Numbered from the stretch's first letter, positions 7,681 through 16,254 are shown. The stretch is 64,000 nt of DNA from Mucilaginibacter endophyticus (GCF_003351025.1 NZ_QPCG01000002.1:744001-808000); one strand, 5' to 3'. The notes: generated by a model from the letters alone, not told the origin. Made by a program: numbers and translations.

Positions 7681-9393
7681 ATGAAGGGAATTGGAGTTTC
7701 ACCAGGCATTGCTATAGGAAGGGCGTTTGTTATCAAAAAAAACGCTCCTGCTACCAACGGTATTATTTTAAAAAACCAGGTTGAGATAGTAGCGGAAATT
7801 GAACGTTTTGACATTTCAGTTGTCAATGCGCTTGCCGAGATAGATGCCATCAAAAACAGCTCACAACTGATGCTCAATGATGATGACATCGCTATACTGG
7901 AAACACAGGTGGAGTTGATCAATGATCCCCAGATCCGTGAAGATGTGGTAGCTAAGATTGAAGAAGAGAAAAAGACCGCCAATGATGCGATGATAGAAGT
8001 TACTGCTGGCATTGTCACCCTGTTTGAGAGTATGGACGATGAATATATGCGTGCCCGCTCAGCGGATTTTCAGGATATCGGCAACCGGATCCTCAAATAC
8101 ATCAACCGTACAGGCGATACCAATAACCGTTCGTTCGAACCGGATACCATTGTTATTGCAGACGACCTCACTCCTTCCGACACGATCACGTTAGACCTTA
8201 ACCTTGTCACCGGTTTTGCAACACAAGCGGGCAGCCGTACTTCGCACGCGGCTATTATAGCCAAATCAAAAGGGCTGCCTGCGGTTGTAGCCTGCGGCGA
8301 TGAGTTAATGACTATCAATCATAACGACTTTATCATTCTAGACGGCCTCAGTGGTTCGGTTTACGTCAATCCAGGCGAGGATATCATTAGCAGATACTCG
8401 GCTAAATCCGCCTCTTTTAGGCGACAGGCAGAGGTATTAAAAATGGTTAAAGACAAGCCTGCTATTACAGCCGATGGTAAACAGGTAACCTTGCTTGCCA
8501 ATATCTCGGATGCCGATGACCTGGCTATGGTTCATGACAACGGCGGTGAAGGTGTTGGCCTTTTCCGTACCGAAATGCTATTTATGGATCGCGATACCTT
8601 CCCCGATGAAGATGAACAATTTGAGTTTTATAAAAAAGCGGTTTTAAAGGCAAAAGGCAAACCCATAGTTATACGAACCATTGATATAGGTGGCGATAAA
8701 CACCTGTCATACTTTAACTTACCAACCGAACTTAATCCTTTTCTTGGCTACCGTGCTATCCGTATTTCGCTCGATCAGGAAGGCTTATTTATTGTGCAGC
8801 TTAAAGCCATTTTAAGGGCTTCCGCATTTGGATCGGTTAGTATTATGTTCCCGATGATCTCGAACGTAAAAGAGGTCCGCGACGCGAAATTCATCCTAAA
8901 TAAAGCAAAAAACGAGCTGCTTGAAGCAGGTATCGCATTCAGTAATGATGTGAAGGTTGGGATCATGGTCGAGATTCCGTCAGCTGCTGTTACAGCGGAT
9001 ATCCTTGCTAAAGAAGTGGATTTTTTCAGCATCGGCACTAATGACCTTTGCCAGTATACCCTGGCAGTGGACAGGATGAATGAAAAGATCACCCACCTGT
9101 ACGACCCGTTTAATCCAGGTGTGCTACGCCTCATTCTAAATGTAATTGAACAAGGCCGTGCGCATAACATCCACGTGGGCATGTGCGGCGAAATGGCTTC
9201 CGACCCGCTGGCAACCCTGTTATTATTAGGCATGGGGTTGGAAGAGTTTTCTATGAGTGCTGCCTCTATTCCTGCAATAAAAAACATTATCATTAATAAC
9301 AGCGAAGCAACAGCTAAGCAGGTATGCCAGCAAGTAATGGCTATGGACAGCTCAGAGAACGTTACTGCTTATTTAAAGGAGATAACCCAATGA
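7681..9393 (+). CDS. ptsI: PTS enzyme I (phosphoenolpyruvate-protein phosphotransferase)
   Basis: This 570-residue protein is a full-length enzyme I, which takes phosphate from phosphoenolpyruvate and gives it to HPr. The phosphorylated His is codon 189 (GSRTSHAAIIAKSKGLPAVV) and the catalytic Cys is codon 502 (GMCGEMASDP), the same numbers as in E. coli EI. The TIM-barrel domain shows GGDKHLSYF, NPFLGYRAIR and GTNDLCQYTLAVDRMNE. The N-terminal HPr-binding helical domain is complete. It follows EIIC-EIID by 12 nt and its TGA overlaps the HPr ATG. Its place inside a sugar-specific operon, rather than in a general pts locus, suggests this is the cell's dedicated phosphorelay for this sugar. Confidence 0.96.
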   Translation: MKGIGVSPGIAIGRAFVIKKNAPATNGIILKNQVEIVAEIERFDISVVNALAEIDAIKNSSQLMLNDDDIAILETQVELINDPQIREDVVAKIEEEKKTANDAMIEVTAGIVTLFESMDDEYMRARSADFQDIGNRILKYINRTGDTNNRSFEPDTIVIADDLTPSDTITLDLNLVTGFATQAGSRTSHAAIIAKSKGLPAVVACGDELMTINHNDFIILDGLSGSVYVNPGEDIISRYSAKSASFRRQAEVLKMVKDKPAITADGKQVTLLANISDADDLAMVHDNGGEGVGLFRTEMLFMDRDTFPDEDEQFEFYKKAVLKAKGKPIVIRTIDIGGDKHLSYFNLPTELNPFLGYRAIRISLDQEGLFIVQLKAILRASAFGSVSIMFPMISNVKEVRDAKFILNKAKNELLEAGIAFSNDVKVGIMVEIPSAAVTADILAKEVDFFSIGTNDLCQYTLAVDRMNEKITHLYDPFNPGVLRLILNVIEQGRAHNIHVGMCGEMASDPLATLLLLGMGLEEFSMSAASIPAIKNIIINNSEATAKQVCQQVMAMDSSENVTAYLKEITQ

Positions 9394-9656
9394 TAACCAA
9401 AGATTATATCATCACATCGGCGCAGGGAATGCATGCCCGCCCGGCAACACAGCTTGTTAAACTGGTAAAAGGCTTTAAATCGGCGACAAGTTTAAAAAAA
9501 GGCGACAAAATTGTTAAACTGAACAGCTTGCTTAATATCCTGTCGCTGAGCATTAAAGGCGGCGAAACCATTTCAGTAATTATGGATGGCGAAGATGAAG
9601 TGAGCGCAGCCATTGTTATTGATGATTTTTTCACCAAACAGCTTAAAGAACTATAA
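9390..9656 (+). CDS. ptsH: PTS phosphocarrier protein HPr
   Basis: The 88-residue protein has the HPr fold signature with the phospho-His at residue 15 (GMHARPATQ). Ser46 lies in VKLNSLLNILSLSIKGG, the position used by HPr kinase/phosphorylase in organisms that have that enzyme. The start ATG (9390) overlaps the EI stop codon as ATGA, so translation is coupled. HPr shuttles phosphate from EI to EIIA. No HPr kinase gene is present in this window, so regulation through Ser46 is only a possibility. Confidence 0.95.
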   Translation: MITKDYIITSAQGMHARPATQLVKLVKGFKSATSLKKGDKIVKLNSLLNILSLSIKGGETISVIMDGEDEVSAAIVIDDFFTKQLKEL

Positions 9657-9678
9657 AAAGCAAAAAAACTAATCTATT

Positions 9679-9807
9679 CATTGCTGTTGACTTTAGTCAA
9701 CGGTAAAGGCAACAGTAAGCGGGCTTTAGCCCAAATGCAAGGCGACAATTCGGCTGAAGCCATTAAATCATTTGTCATTATTCCGTTGACTAAAGTCAAC
9801 GGCAATG
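9679..9807. repeat. Composite palindromic intergenic repeat with 25-bp inverted ends
   Basis: The outer arms 9679-9703 and 9783-9807 are inverted copies with one mismatch in 25; each also folds alone as GTTGACT-2 nt-AGTCAAC. Between them are GGGCT-TT-AGCCC (9721-9732) and GGCT-GA-AGCC (9752-9761). So four short hairpins of one design (stem, 2-nt loop, stem) are framed by one large one. It splits HPr from the deaminase gene. The design resembles REP/BIME-type elements mobilised by RAYT transposases; no transposase gene is nearby. Confidence 0.8.
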
Positions 9808-9837
9808 ATTATTAAAGCAAAAACACAAACATCACGC

Positions 9838-10596
9838 ATGAAAGTAACTATAACCAAAAGCGAACAGGAATTTGATATCACCGCGGCATGGCGCATCATT
9901 GCGCAGATGCTTGAAAAACGAACGTCGGTAATTGGCCTCTCAACCGGGCAAACTACCATTGGTATGCACCGTATCGTTTCAGAAATCTACGCTAAATACC
10001 CGTTTGATGTGTCAAACATTACCCTGTTTAACGTGGATGAACTTACCAATCTGGAACGTGAATACGTGGGCAGTTGCTATACCATGATCCTGAACCAGAT
10101 TGCCGGCCCGCTGGGGATTCCTGAAGAAAACTTTATTATGCCGCCTACCCTTTCTGATGATTTTGTGGCGGAGAGCATCCTGTTTGAAAAACGCCTTGCC
10201 GAGCGGGGCGGAGCCGATCTGCAGATGCTGGGCATAGGCAGCAACGGGCATATCGGCATCAATCAGCCCGGAACGCCATTTGAAAGCGAAACCTGGGTAT
10301 CACCAATGGACCCGGACTTTGAAGCACGCGTACGCCGTGAAACCCAGGTACCACCAGAAACCGAACTTGGAGGGTTAACACGCGGGGTTAAAAACATTAT
10401 GCATACCCGCAAACTTATCCTGATAGCTAAAGGCAGCCACAAAGCCGAAATCATTAAACAAGCCATATTAGGGCCTGTAAGCACCGATATCCCGGCCTCG
10501 GTGGTGCAATTGCATCCTAAATGTGAGATCTTGTTAGATGCCGATGCAGGCGCTTTAATAGCTGATTACGCTAAGGAACGCGGCTATAATTGGTAA
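9838..10596 (+). CDS. Glucosamine-6-phosphate deaminase-like protein (NagB family) with altered active site
   Basis: The 252-residue protein belongs to the NagB/6-phosphogluconolactonase fold. It would convert an amino-sugar 6-phosphate, probably glucosamine-6-phosphate, to a ketose phosphate and ammonia, completing the PTS pathway. The active-site block GIGSNGHIGINQPG keeps His138 (E. coli NagB His143). Asn136 replaces Asp141, a change also seen in Gram-positive NagB, and Gln143 replaces the catalytic Glu148, which is unusual. The first-Asp region reads FNVDELTNLEREYVG. The ATG at 9838 is chosen because the earlier in-frame ATG (9805) lies inside the right arm of the repeat. No NagA deacetylase is present, which favours glucosamine over GlcNAc as the imported sugar. 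Confidence 0.8.
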   Translation: MKVTITKSEQEFDITAAWRIIAQMLEKRTSVIGLSTGQTTIGMHRIVSEIYAKYPFDVSNITLFNVDELTNLEREYVGSCYTMILNQIAGPLGIPEENFIMPPTLSDDFVAESILFEKRLAERGGADLQMLGIGSNGHIGINQPGTPFESETWVSPMDPDFEARVRRETQVPPETELGGLTRGVKNIMHTRKLILIAKGSHKAEIIKQAILGPVSTDIPASVVQLHPKCEILLDADAGALIADYAKERGYNW

Positions 10597-10624
10597 TTTA
10601 TTTATAATCCAACCTGAACTTTAT

Positions 10625-10663
10625 AAAGCAGGCCACAGGGTAATCCGGAGGCCTGCTTTTTTT
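10625..10663 (+). terminator. Intrinsic terminator of the PTS-deaminase operon
   Basis: AAAGCAGGCC (10625-10634) pairs with GGCCTGCTTT (10650-10659) around a 15-nt loop and continues into a run of T on the plus strand. It lies 29 nt after the deaminase stop and before the convergent chitinase gene. Confidence 0.85.
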
Positions 10664-10682
10664 GTGATATGTCGAGGGTACT

Positions 10683-11831
10683 TTAATTCAAGTGGCTATT
10701 AGCGGCGTCAAGCAAATATTCTTTCCTATCATCAACATATTCCCAGAACATTACCCCGGCCATGCCGTTCTTTTTCACGTACCGGCATTTCTTTCTAATC
10801 GACCATTCATCGTCAAATGATAAAAACTGGCGGGTTGTTGGGTTATATAAATACGGCGCCTTAGCACTTTTATCCCGATAGTATTTGAATGCTTTATTGG
10901 TGAGGAGGCTATCTTTTATGAAAGTATAGCCACCGCCCCGCATCCTTTCGAGATTGCGCGAACCCAGCCCGGTTTTGGTACTGTCAGACACTCTTGTGGA
11001 ACGACTGTAAAAAGCCATCCCTAAAACAAGCTTATTCCGCGGAACACCCGCTTCAATAAAAACCCGGGTACCATTATCCGAATTATTTTCTGTCTTAAGA
11101 TACTTTGAAGCATACAAGCCGGTATGATGTACCGCTACATCGGCACCGTAATCGTAAGTCATGAGGTTGATATAATCCAGGCAAGCGCCTACTTTATCCA
11201 TTTCTGTGTTCTGCACAAAATGCCTGAAGGCACCTACGGCTGCTGTAAGCAACAATTTTTTACCGGTTTCTTTTTCAAGCGCGTTCAACTGAGTCCTCAG
11301 TTCCAGGAATAAACTGGTATAGTTCTGTTTATCCTCCGGGCGATGGACGTTACCTGCGCCGGATTCATTGGGATACTCCCAGTCGATGTCAATACCATCC
11401 ATTTTAAACTTACGCACCAATTCAACGGCACTTGCAGCAAAAGCTTTACGCGAAGTGTCGGTGAGCGCCATATCCGAAAAGTTTTTGCTCCACAGCCACC
11501 CGCCTATCGAAATCAAAACTTTCAAATCGGTGTTCTTTTTCTTTAATCCAACCAAATACCTGAAGTTGATGGTATCCGTTCGGGGATGGGTAAGAAAAGC
11601 GCGGTTCCCGATCACATTTACAAACGCGTAATTAATATGTGTAAGCTTTGCCGGATGAACCATGTTAGTATCTATCAACCCGCGAAAGCCACTCACATAA
11701 CCGATTATAACATGCTTTTTAGCCCGGTTTTTCTGCGCATAAACCAGGTTTGCCGAAAGTATAAGGCATAGGAAAGCCATCAGCCGGTTTCTATATTGCC
11801 CCGGCCGCAATAATGATGCAAAGTTTGTCAT
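10683..11831 (-). CDS. Glycoside hydrolase family 18 chitinase
   Basis: The 382-residue protein has an N-terminal export signal (about residues 1-33, ending ANLVYAQ) and one GH18 TIM barrel. The catalytic motif DxxDxDxE is intact: Asp145, Asp148, Asp150 and Glu152 in MDGIDIDWEYPN. Other barrel landmarks are VLISIGGWLWS, INLMTYDYG and the final GVMFWEYVDD. GH18 enzymes cleave beta-1,4 links of N-acetylglucosamine polymers with retention. No carbohydrate-binding module is attached, so it may act on soluble oligosaccharides at the cell surface or periplasm. It is the last gene of the minus-strand operon with DUF5009 and the GH55-like protein (23-nt gap). Confidence 0.93.
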   Translation of the reverse strand: MTNFASLLRPGQYRNRLMAFLCLILSANLVYAQKNRAKKHVIIGYVSGFRGLIDTNMVHPAKLTHINYAFVNVIGNRAFLTHPRTDTINFRYLVGLKKKNTDLKVLISIGGWLWSKNFSDMALTDTSRKAFAASAVELVRKFKMDGIDIDWEYPNESGAGNVHRPEDKQNYTSLFLELRTQLNALEKETGKKLLLTAAVGAFRHFVQNTEMDKVGACLDYINLMTYDYGADVAVHHTGLYASKYLKTENNSDNGTRVFIEAGVPRNKLVLGMAFYSRSTRVSDSTKTGLGSRNLERMRGGGYTFIKDSLLTNKAFKYYRDKSAKAPYLYNPTTRQFLSFDDEWSIRKKCRYVKKNGMAGVMFWEYVDDRKEYLLDAANSHLN

Positions 11832-11854
11832 CAGAATTTAGGTATGTATAATAT

Positions 11855-13114
11855 TTAAATCTTCAGGCGTAATCTTTTCTTTTCAAGTAATCCGACAAAT
11901 AGAATAATAACCACGGCGGTCAGGAATGAACGCAGTAACCCCGGAAATCCATTATTAATAATACTCGGATAATTAATATGAAATAACTCCAGTATAAAAA
12001 CCTGAAAATACGGGATCAGGTAACAGGTGAGCGTACTGGTGCCGGCGGGTTTGATCCAGTTAAAGGCGCTTATTTTCCCTTTAACATCAACCACATATAT
12101 CAATATTAAAAACGCCAGCGTAGTAATGCCCGAGCAAATGAGCACCCATGCCGGTGTTGAACGAATTTTAGAAATCCCTTCGGTATAAGGTCGTAAGGCA
12201 AAACCGACAACCAGGAACAAAACGCCAATAATAGCCAGTGTAGCCCAAATCCGTTGTGTTTTACCCTGTTCAACCAGCCTGGCGTAGATGCCAGAGATAA
12301 CCACGCCGCCCATAGTTAAAGTCATGGTTGAGGCATCATGGATTATCCAGAGTGGTTTTAAAAAGATAATCGCGTTGCCAAGAAAGCTTCCGGTAAAGTT
12401 GTTACCGGCGATAGTGACCATTTCTTCATCATGCGTTACTTTTATCTTAAATACCGAGTGGGCAATGATATTAATGGCTATCAGTACTACCCATGCTACG
12501 ACAAGCCTGTTTAATTTTCCTTTAACCGCGACAAATATCAGCGCGCAAACCAGGTATGCCCAGCCTATTAAACCTAATATTCCCCACCAGGATGGTTCCA
12601 TCCACCTTACCTCACCATCTTCGCCACCTTTATAAATTACGGCCATGGCTATCAGCATAATAATCCCCAGCATTTGCAGCGAATATCTTTTGGCCTTTGC
12701 CATAGTTTCGGGGTAATCCAGCCAGATCAGGAAGAACGCTGTTGTAATAACCAGCGCCCATGCTGCTTTCGGAATTATAGCAGCCGATGAATTATAATCT
12801 TCAAGGTTTACATGGTAAAAACCCATAATGAGCAATGCAACACTCCTTATCAGTATGTAAAACAAAACCTGCCGGCCGCTATCACCTTTTTTGATCCTGT
12901 TATTGATGGCAAATGGTAACGACAAACCTACAATGAACAAAAACGCCGGAAAAATAGTATCGGCAAAACCCATTCTGTCTTCAAAGCCCTTAGCATGGTC
13001 TATCCACTCGGGAATATGCTTCACTCCGCTGGCATCGTTAACAAATATCATCAGCAGCATAGTGATAGCACGCAATACATCGATGGACAACAGGCGCTTT
13101 GGTAATTGTTGCAT
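11855..13114 (-). CDS. DUF5009 / heparan-alpha-glucosaminide N-acetyltransferase-like membrane protein
   Basis: The 419-residue integral membrane protein opens with RLLSIDVLRAITMLLMIFVN, the hallmark of the HGSNAT/NagX/DUF5009 group, and has about 10 hydrophobic helices ending in a Lys/Arg-rich tail. The family is thought to move an acetyl group across the membrane onto the free amino group of extracytoplasmic glucosamine residues. That chemistry fits its place between a chitinase and a GH55-like gene and beside an amino-sugar PTS, but the substrate is inferred. Gaps of 21-23 nt to both neighbours show it is co-transcribed. Confidence 0.82.
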   Translation of the reverse strand: MQQLPKRLLSIDVLRAITMLLMIFVNDASGVKHIPEWIDHAKGFEDRMGFADTIFPAFLFIVGLSLPFAINNRIKKGDSGRQVLFYILIRSVALLIMGFYHVNLEDYNSSAAIIPKAAWALVITTAFFLIWLDYPETMAKAKRYSLQMLGIIMLIAMAVIYKGGEDGEVRWMEPSWWGILGLIGWAYLVCALIFVAVKGKLNRLVVAWVVLIAINIIAHSVFKIKVTHDEEMVTIAGNNFTGSFLGNAIIFLKPLWIIHDASTMTLTMGGVVISGIYARLVEQGKTQRIWATLAIIGVLFLVVGFALRPYTEGISKIRSTPAWVLICSGITTLAFLILIYVVDVKGKISAFNWIKPAGTSTLTCYLIPYFQVFILELFHINYPSIINNGFPGLLRSFLTAVVIILFVGLLEKKRLRLKI

Positions 13115-13135
13115 ATGGCTTTATTTAGGGATGTT

Positions 13136-16132
13136 TTATTTAACTTTTACGGAAAACAATGAGTTATGGCTCGTAATATATAGAGTATTATTATCAGCAC
13201 TACCAAACGCTAACCCAGTTGGCCGCTCGGGTACTTTTATCACATTGATCTGTTTACCGGCGCTGTCGTATACATAAATCTGTCCGTCGGCTATATAAAC
13301 ATTTCCTTTATCGTCGGTTGCAGAGGCAAACTCTCCCCTTTCGGCAAAATATTTTAAATCAGAAAGATAACCATCCTTGCTTACAGTTGTGCTCACGGTA
13401 CGTTTGTCATACTCATCACTGCTGTATAATGGCTTTCCGGGATACGCGGCTGCCAATGCTGTTGATCTGGCCAAATCATACACTGCCGGGATAATGGTAA
13501 CCCCATCGAGCGCTACAAAGCACTCTGTTGGCTTATTTACTGTTACCGTATTAAAATCATGGTAATCGCGCCAGCGGTGTGCCGGGTACAGCGCTTTATA
13601 AACCGGATTTACCTGCCCCATAGGTATAGTTTTCAGTTTTTGAATGGATTCATCGGGACTGTTAGGGTCGATACTATAAGCCCAGCTTGCAAAACCCGAA
13701 TTACCCCACCCGCTAAAAGAGGTACCTCCGGCATCGGCAGGATTATCAAACTTTTCGGGCTTTCCATTTACAAGGTAGCCAGGCTTCGGCACATATTTAA
13801 AAACTACAAGCAGGTCATCATTTTTGTCGCAAGCTAAGGACAGCGGCTCCCACGGATAATCAGCCAGCAAACTGATCTGCCTGTCGTTAACCGACCATTT
13901 ATAGATCCGTTTCATGCGCTGCTCGCTGAAATAAATATTGCCTTTACTATCGGCACATACCGCCGATGCAAATTCAAAACCTGTTGCAAGCTTATTGATA
14001 GTGCCGCCTTGCTGTTCGGCCGTGTTAGCTTTATCATCAATATAAAGCCGTGCAAATTCCCATGGCCTTACTTCGGTAGCGGTATTGATGTCATATAGCG
14101 GCAAAGTAGTGGTATATTTTATCTGGCTGTAATTGTGCACATTCAGCAACTCAATGTTTTTACCTCCCCATTTCCTGATAGAATATGGCACGGGCTTGTT
14201 AACCCTGATCACCCTGAACATATACAGGTTGGCAAATACCATGTTACTTGAATTTTCCAATTCCATTGGCTGGCATTCGGTACTTTCCCGGCTTTCTTCT
14301 TCCAGTTGCATAGCGTAAACCTTCCAGTTGGCAACGTTGCTAAAACGTACTTCGTTGCGCACATGATGCTCTATCGACATGGCATAAATGCGACCCGGAG
14401 TTTGCGTATTGGAAATGTAAGTACCGGCTGTAGCATAAGTATTGGCGCTCCAGATATCTTTAAAAGTACCGCCGCCGCCGTCTGTAACCCAAAGGCTCCA
14501 GTATTGTGTATCCCACGATGGGTCAATACCATTTTGAGCCCGGTTATAGGCGCCACCGCCTGCAGTACTTTTTGGTGTACCAACGCGCTGCATACCGCCA
14601 TGACCGCCAACAAATTTCACATCGTTCATATATGAACCAGCACCTGCCATCCATTTGCAAGCTACAGCACGCGGGTTATCAGCATTAGTACAAAGACCGA
14701 TCCCACTTAATATATTGCTCCCTCCTTTTGATGATTCCAACAATGCCACCGGACCACCAAAGCCTCCGAAAGCAGGTGTATTATCAGTAATTAAAAACTG
14801 CGTGGCAATGGGATTCAAACCAATCAATTTAGTATTGGGCTTTAGTTTAATTGTTTGACTAACGCGATACCAGCCCTGCGGCACATATATGGTTTCGTAT
14901 TTGTCGATAGCTGCCTGTATAGCCTGCGTATCGTCACTAACACCATCACCTTTAGCGCCAAGTGCTTTCAGGTTTGCCCAGGTTTCAACCGCCGGAAAAT
15001 CGGGAATGTCCTTTTTGGCGGCCTCTGGCAATGCGGTCAAAGGTTCTTGTTCATTGGTGGTTTTATATTGCGGATCGGTATCAAGGCCATCCATCTGCAA
15101 ACCATAAGTAAAGTTTTTCACACCGTAGATATTCCCCGTTCCACGTGTTGTTTTGCCGCTACGACGATAGCTGGCCAATACGGGTACATTACGGCAAACT
15201 ACGTTACGCAGGTTAATCTGGTTAAAAGCATTGTCCTCATTACTGATGATGATCGCGGGGCCGCTTACTCCATCAAAACGGCAATCCTCCATAAATATTT
15301 TTTCATGGTAGTTTGGGTTTATGCTGATTACTGTTGGCACGTGCTTAACATTCATCCGCACAATGGTAAGCCCTGCCTCCTGGGTGCGAATGGCAGCCTC
15401 ACGCTGACCTTCAAAATAAGTATCCACCATCATAAACTGCCAGCCTGGTGATGGTTTGGTGGTATAGATACCATACTGGCCACCAAAAAAGCGAACATCC
15501 TCCATCTCATTGCCTACATCAAACATACCCGCCAGTCCTTTCCCAATATTTACATCAACATGGGCTATAAAACTATGTTGTGCAAAATGGGTGCGCATAG
15601 CAACCGCGTAAGGATTGCCCTCATCTATTTTAAGGTTGATGTTTGATATCGAGCTATAAAAAGTTGACGCGCCCGCATCATGTACCTCATCGCCGGGTTT
15701 GGATAGGTTACTCACAAACCAAAACATGTACTTGGCGTGGCCTTTATCACTTTCATCAGCAGTTTGAAAACTGGGCGAGTTTTTAGCCAGGATAATCTGC
15801 GGCCTGGTTTTGCCATAACCTATCAGCCTTACAGCAGTTGGTATAAATATGGTTTTGGAGATCAGGTATTTTCCTTCGGGGATAAAGAGCACGCCAAAGT
15901 TATGCTCAGTTTTCACTTTGGTAATGGCCGCCTGTAGTTCGTCTGAAACATCGGTTTTGCCATCGGCCTTGATTTTAAAATTGTCGGGGGTAAAATAAAC
16001 AGCGTCCGAATCCTGCAGACGGGTCTGGTATATAGACTTACCTCCATTATCGTTCTTTACAGAGATATTATTGCCGAAACAAAAAGTTTGAATAAAAATA
16101 AACGCGGTGACTAACAGGGTTCCCTTTTTCAC
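13136..16132 (-). CDS. Secreted GH55/pectate-lyase-like double beta-helix protein with C-terminal propeller
   Basis: From a GTG at 16132 the 998-residue product begins directly with a signal peptide (KKGTLLVTAFIFIQTFCFG). Two Pectate_lyase_3-type beta-helix domains follow. The first opens FKIKADGKTDVSDELQAAI and the second, about 370 residues later, LKALGAKGDGVSDDTQAIQA; this pairing is the GH55 exo-beta-1,3-glucanase plan. The last 280 or so residues (from GGTINKLATGFEFA) look like an NHL/SGL six-bladed propeller (CADSKGNIYFSE, ATDDKGNVYIADG). Another GTG at 16192 would add 20 residues. It is the first gene of a three-gene operon driven by the element at 16285. Family level is well supported; activity on beta-1,3-glucan is inferred. 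Confidence 0.8.
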   Translation of the reverse strand: MKKGTLLVTAFIFIQTFCFGNNISVKNDNGGKSIYQTRLQDSDAVYFTPDNFKIKADGKTDVSDELQAAITKVKTEHNFGVLFIPEGKYLISKTIFIPTAVRLIGYGKTRPQIILAKNSPSFQTADESDKGHAKYMFWFVSNLSKPGDEVHDAGASTFYSSISNINLKIDEGNPYAVAMRTHFAQHSFIAHVDVNIGKGLAGMFDVGNEMEDVRFFGGQYGIYTTKPSPGWQFMMVDTYFEGQREAAIRTQEAGLTIVRMNVKHVPTVISINPNYHEKIFMEDCRFDGVSGPAIIISNEDNAFNQINLRNVVCRNVPVLASYRRSGKTTRGTGNIYGVKNFTYGLQMDGLDTDPQYKTTNEQEPLTALPEAAKKDIPDFPAVETWANLKALGAKGDGVSDDTQAIQAAIDKYETIYVPQGWYRVSQTIKLKPNTKLIGLNPIATQFLITDNTPAFGGFGGPVALLESSKGGSNILSGIGLCTNADNPRAVACKWMAGAGSYMNDVKFVGGHGGMQRVGTPKSTAGGGAYNRAQNGIDPSWDTQYWSLWVTDGGGGTFKDIWSANTYATAGTYISNTQTPGRIYAMSIEHHVRNEVRFSNVANWKVYAMQLEEESRESTECQPMELENSSNMVFANLYMFRVIRVNKPVPYSIRKWGGKNIELLNVHNYSQIKYTTTLPLYDINTATEVRPWEFARLYIDDKANTAEQQGGTINKLATGFEFASAVCADSKGNIYFSEQRMKRIYKWSVNDRQISLLADYPWEPLSLACDKNDDLLVVFKYVPKPGYLVNGKPEKFDNPADAGGTSFSGWGNSGFASWAYSIDPNSPDESIQKLKTIPMGQVNPVYKALYPAHRWRDYHDFNTVTVNKPTECFVALDGVTIIPAVYDLARSTALAAAYPGKPLYSSDEYDKRTVSTTVSKDGYLSDLKYFAERGEFASATDDKGNVYIADGQIYVYDSAGKQINVIKVPERPTGLAFGSADNNTLYITSHNSLFSVKVK

Positions 16133-16246
16133 TTTTTTATAATATGGTTTATATGGTACCGGTATCCAATGTACACAATATATCAGCGGCACTTTTTAAC
16201 AGGTCGTGTAAAATTGCTGATAGGCGCATACTGGATTGTTGGTGCA

Positions 16247-16254
16247 CAAATCTA
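16247..16254 (-). promoter_or_regulatory. -7 promoter box of the GH55-DUF5009-GH18 operon
   Basis: The minus strand reads TAGATTTG, a full match to TAnnTTTG. It is exactly 30 nt from the shared element at 16285-16305 and predicts a transcript start near 16240. No clear -33 box is visible. Confidence 0.6.

Noticed and set aside
9324-9389. Upstream extension of the HPr frame
   Set aside because: It overlaps the end of EI in another frame. The HPr family starts exactly at the ATG at 9390, which puts the active His at residue 15.
9805-9837. Earlier ATG for the deaminase
   Set aside because: It lies in the right arm of the palindromic repeat, so its presence is explained by the repeat, and the extra 11 residues have no family match.
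14855-15451. 198-codon plus-strand open frame
   Set aside because: It lies wholly inside the GH55-like gene on the other strand, whose domains are recognisable. The frame has no known domain and an unlikely composition (many Cys, His, Ile).
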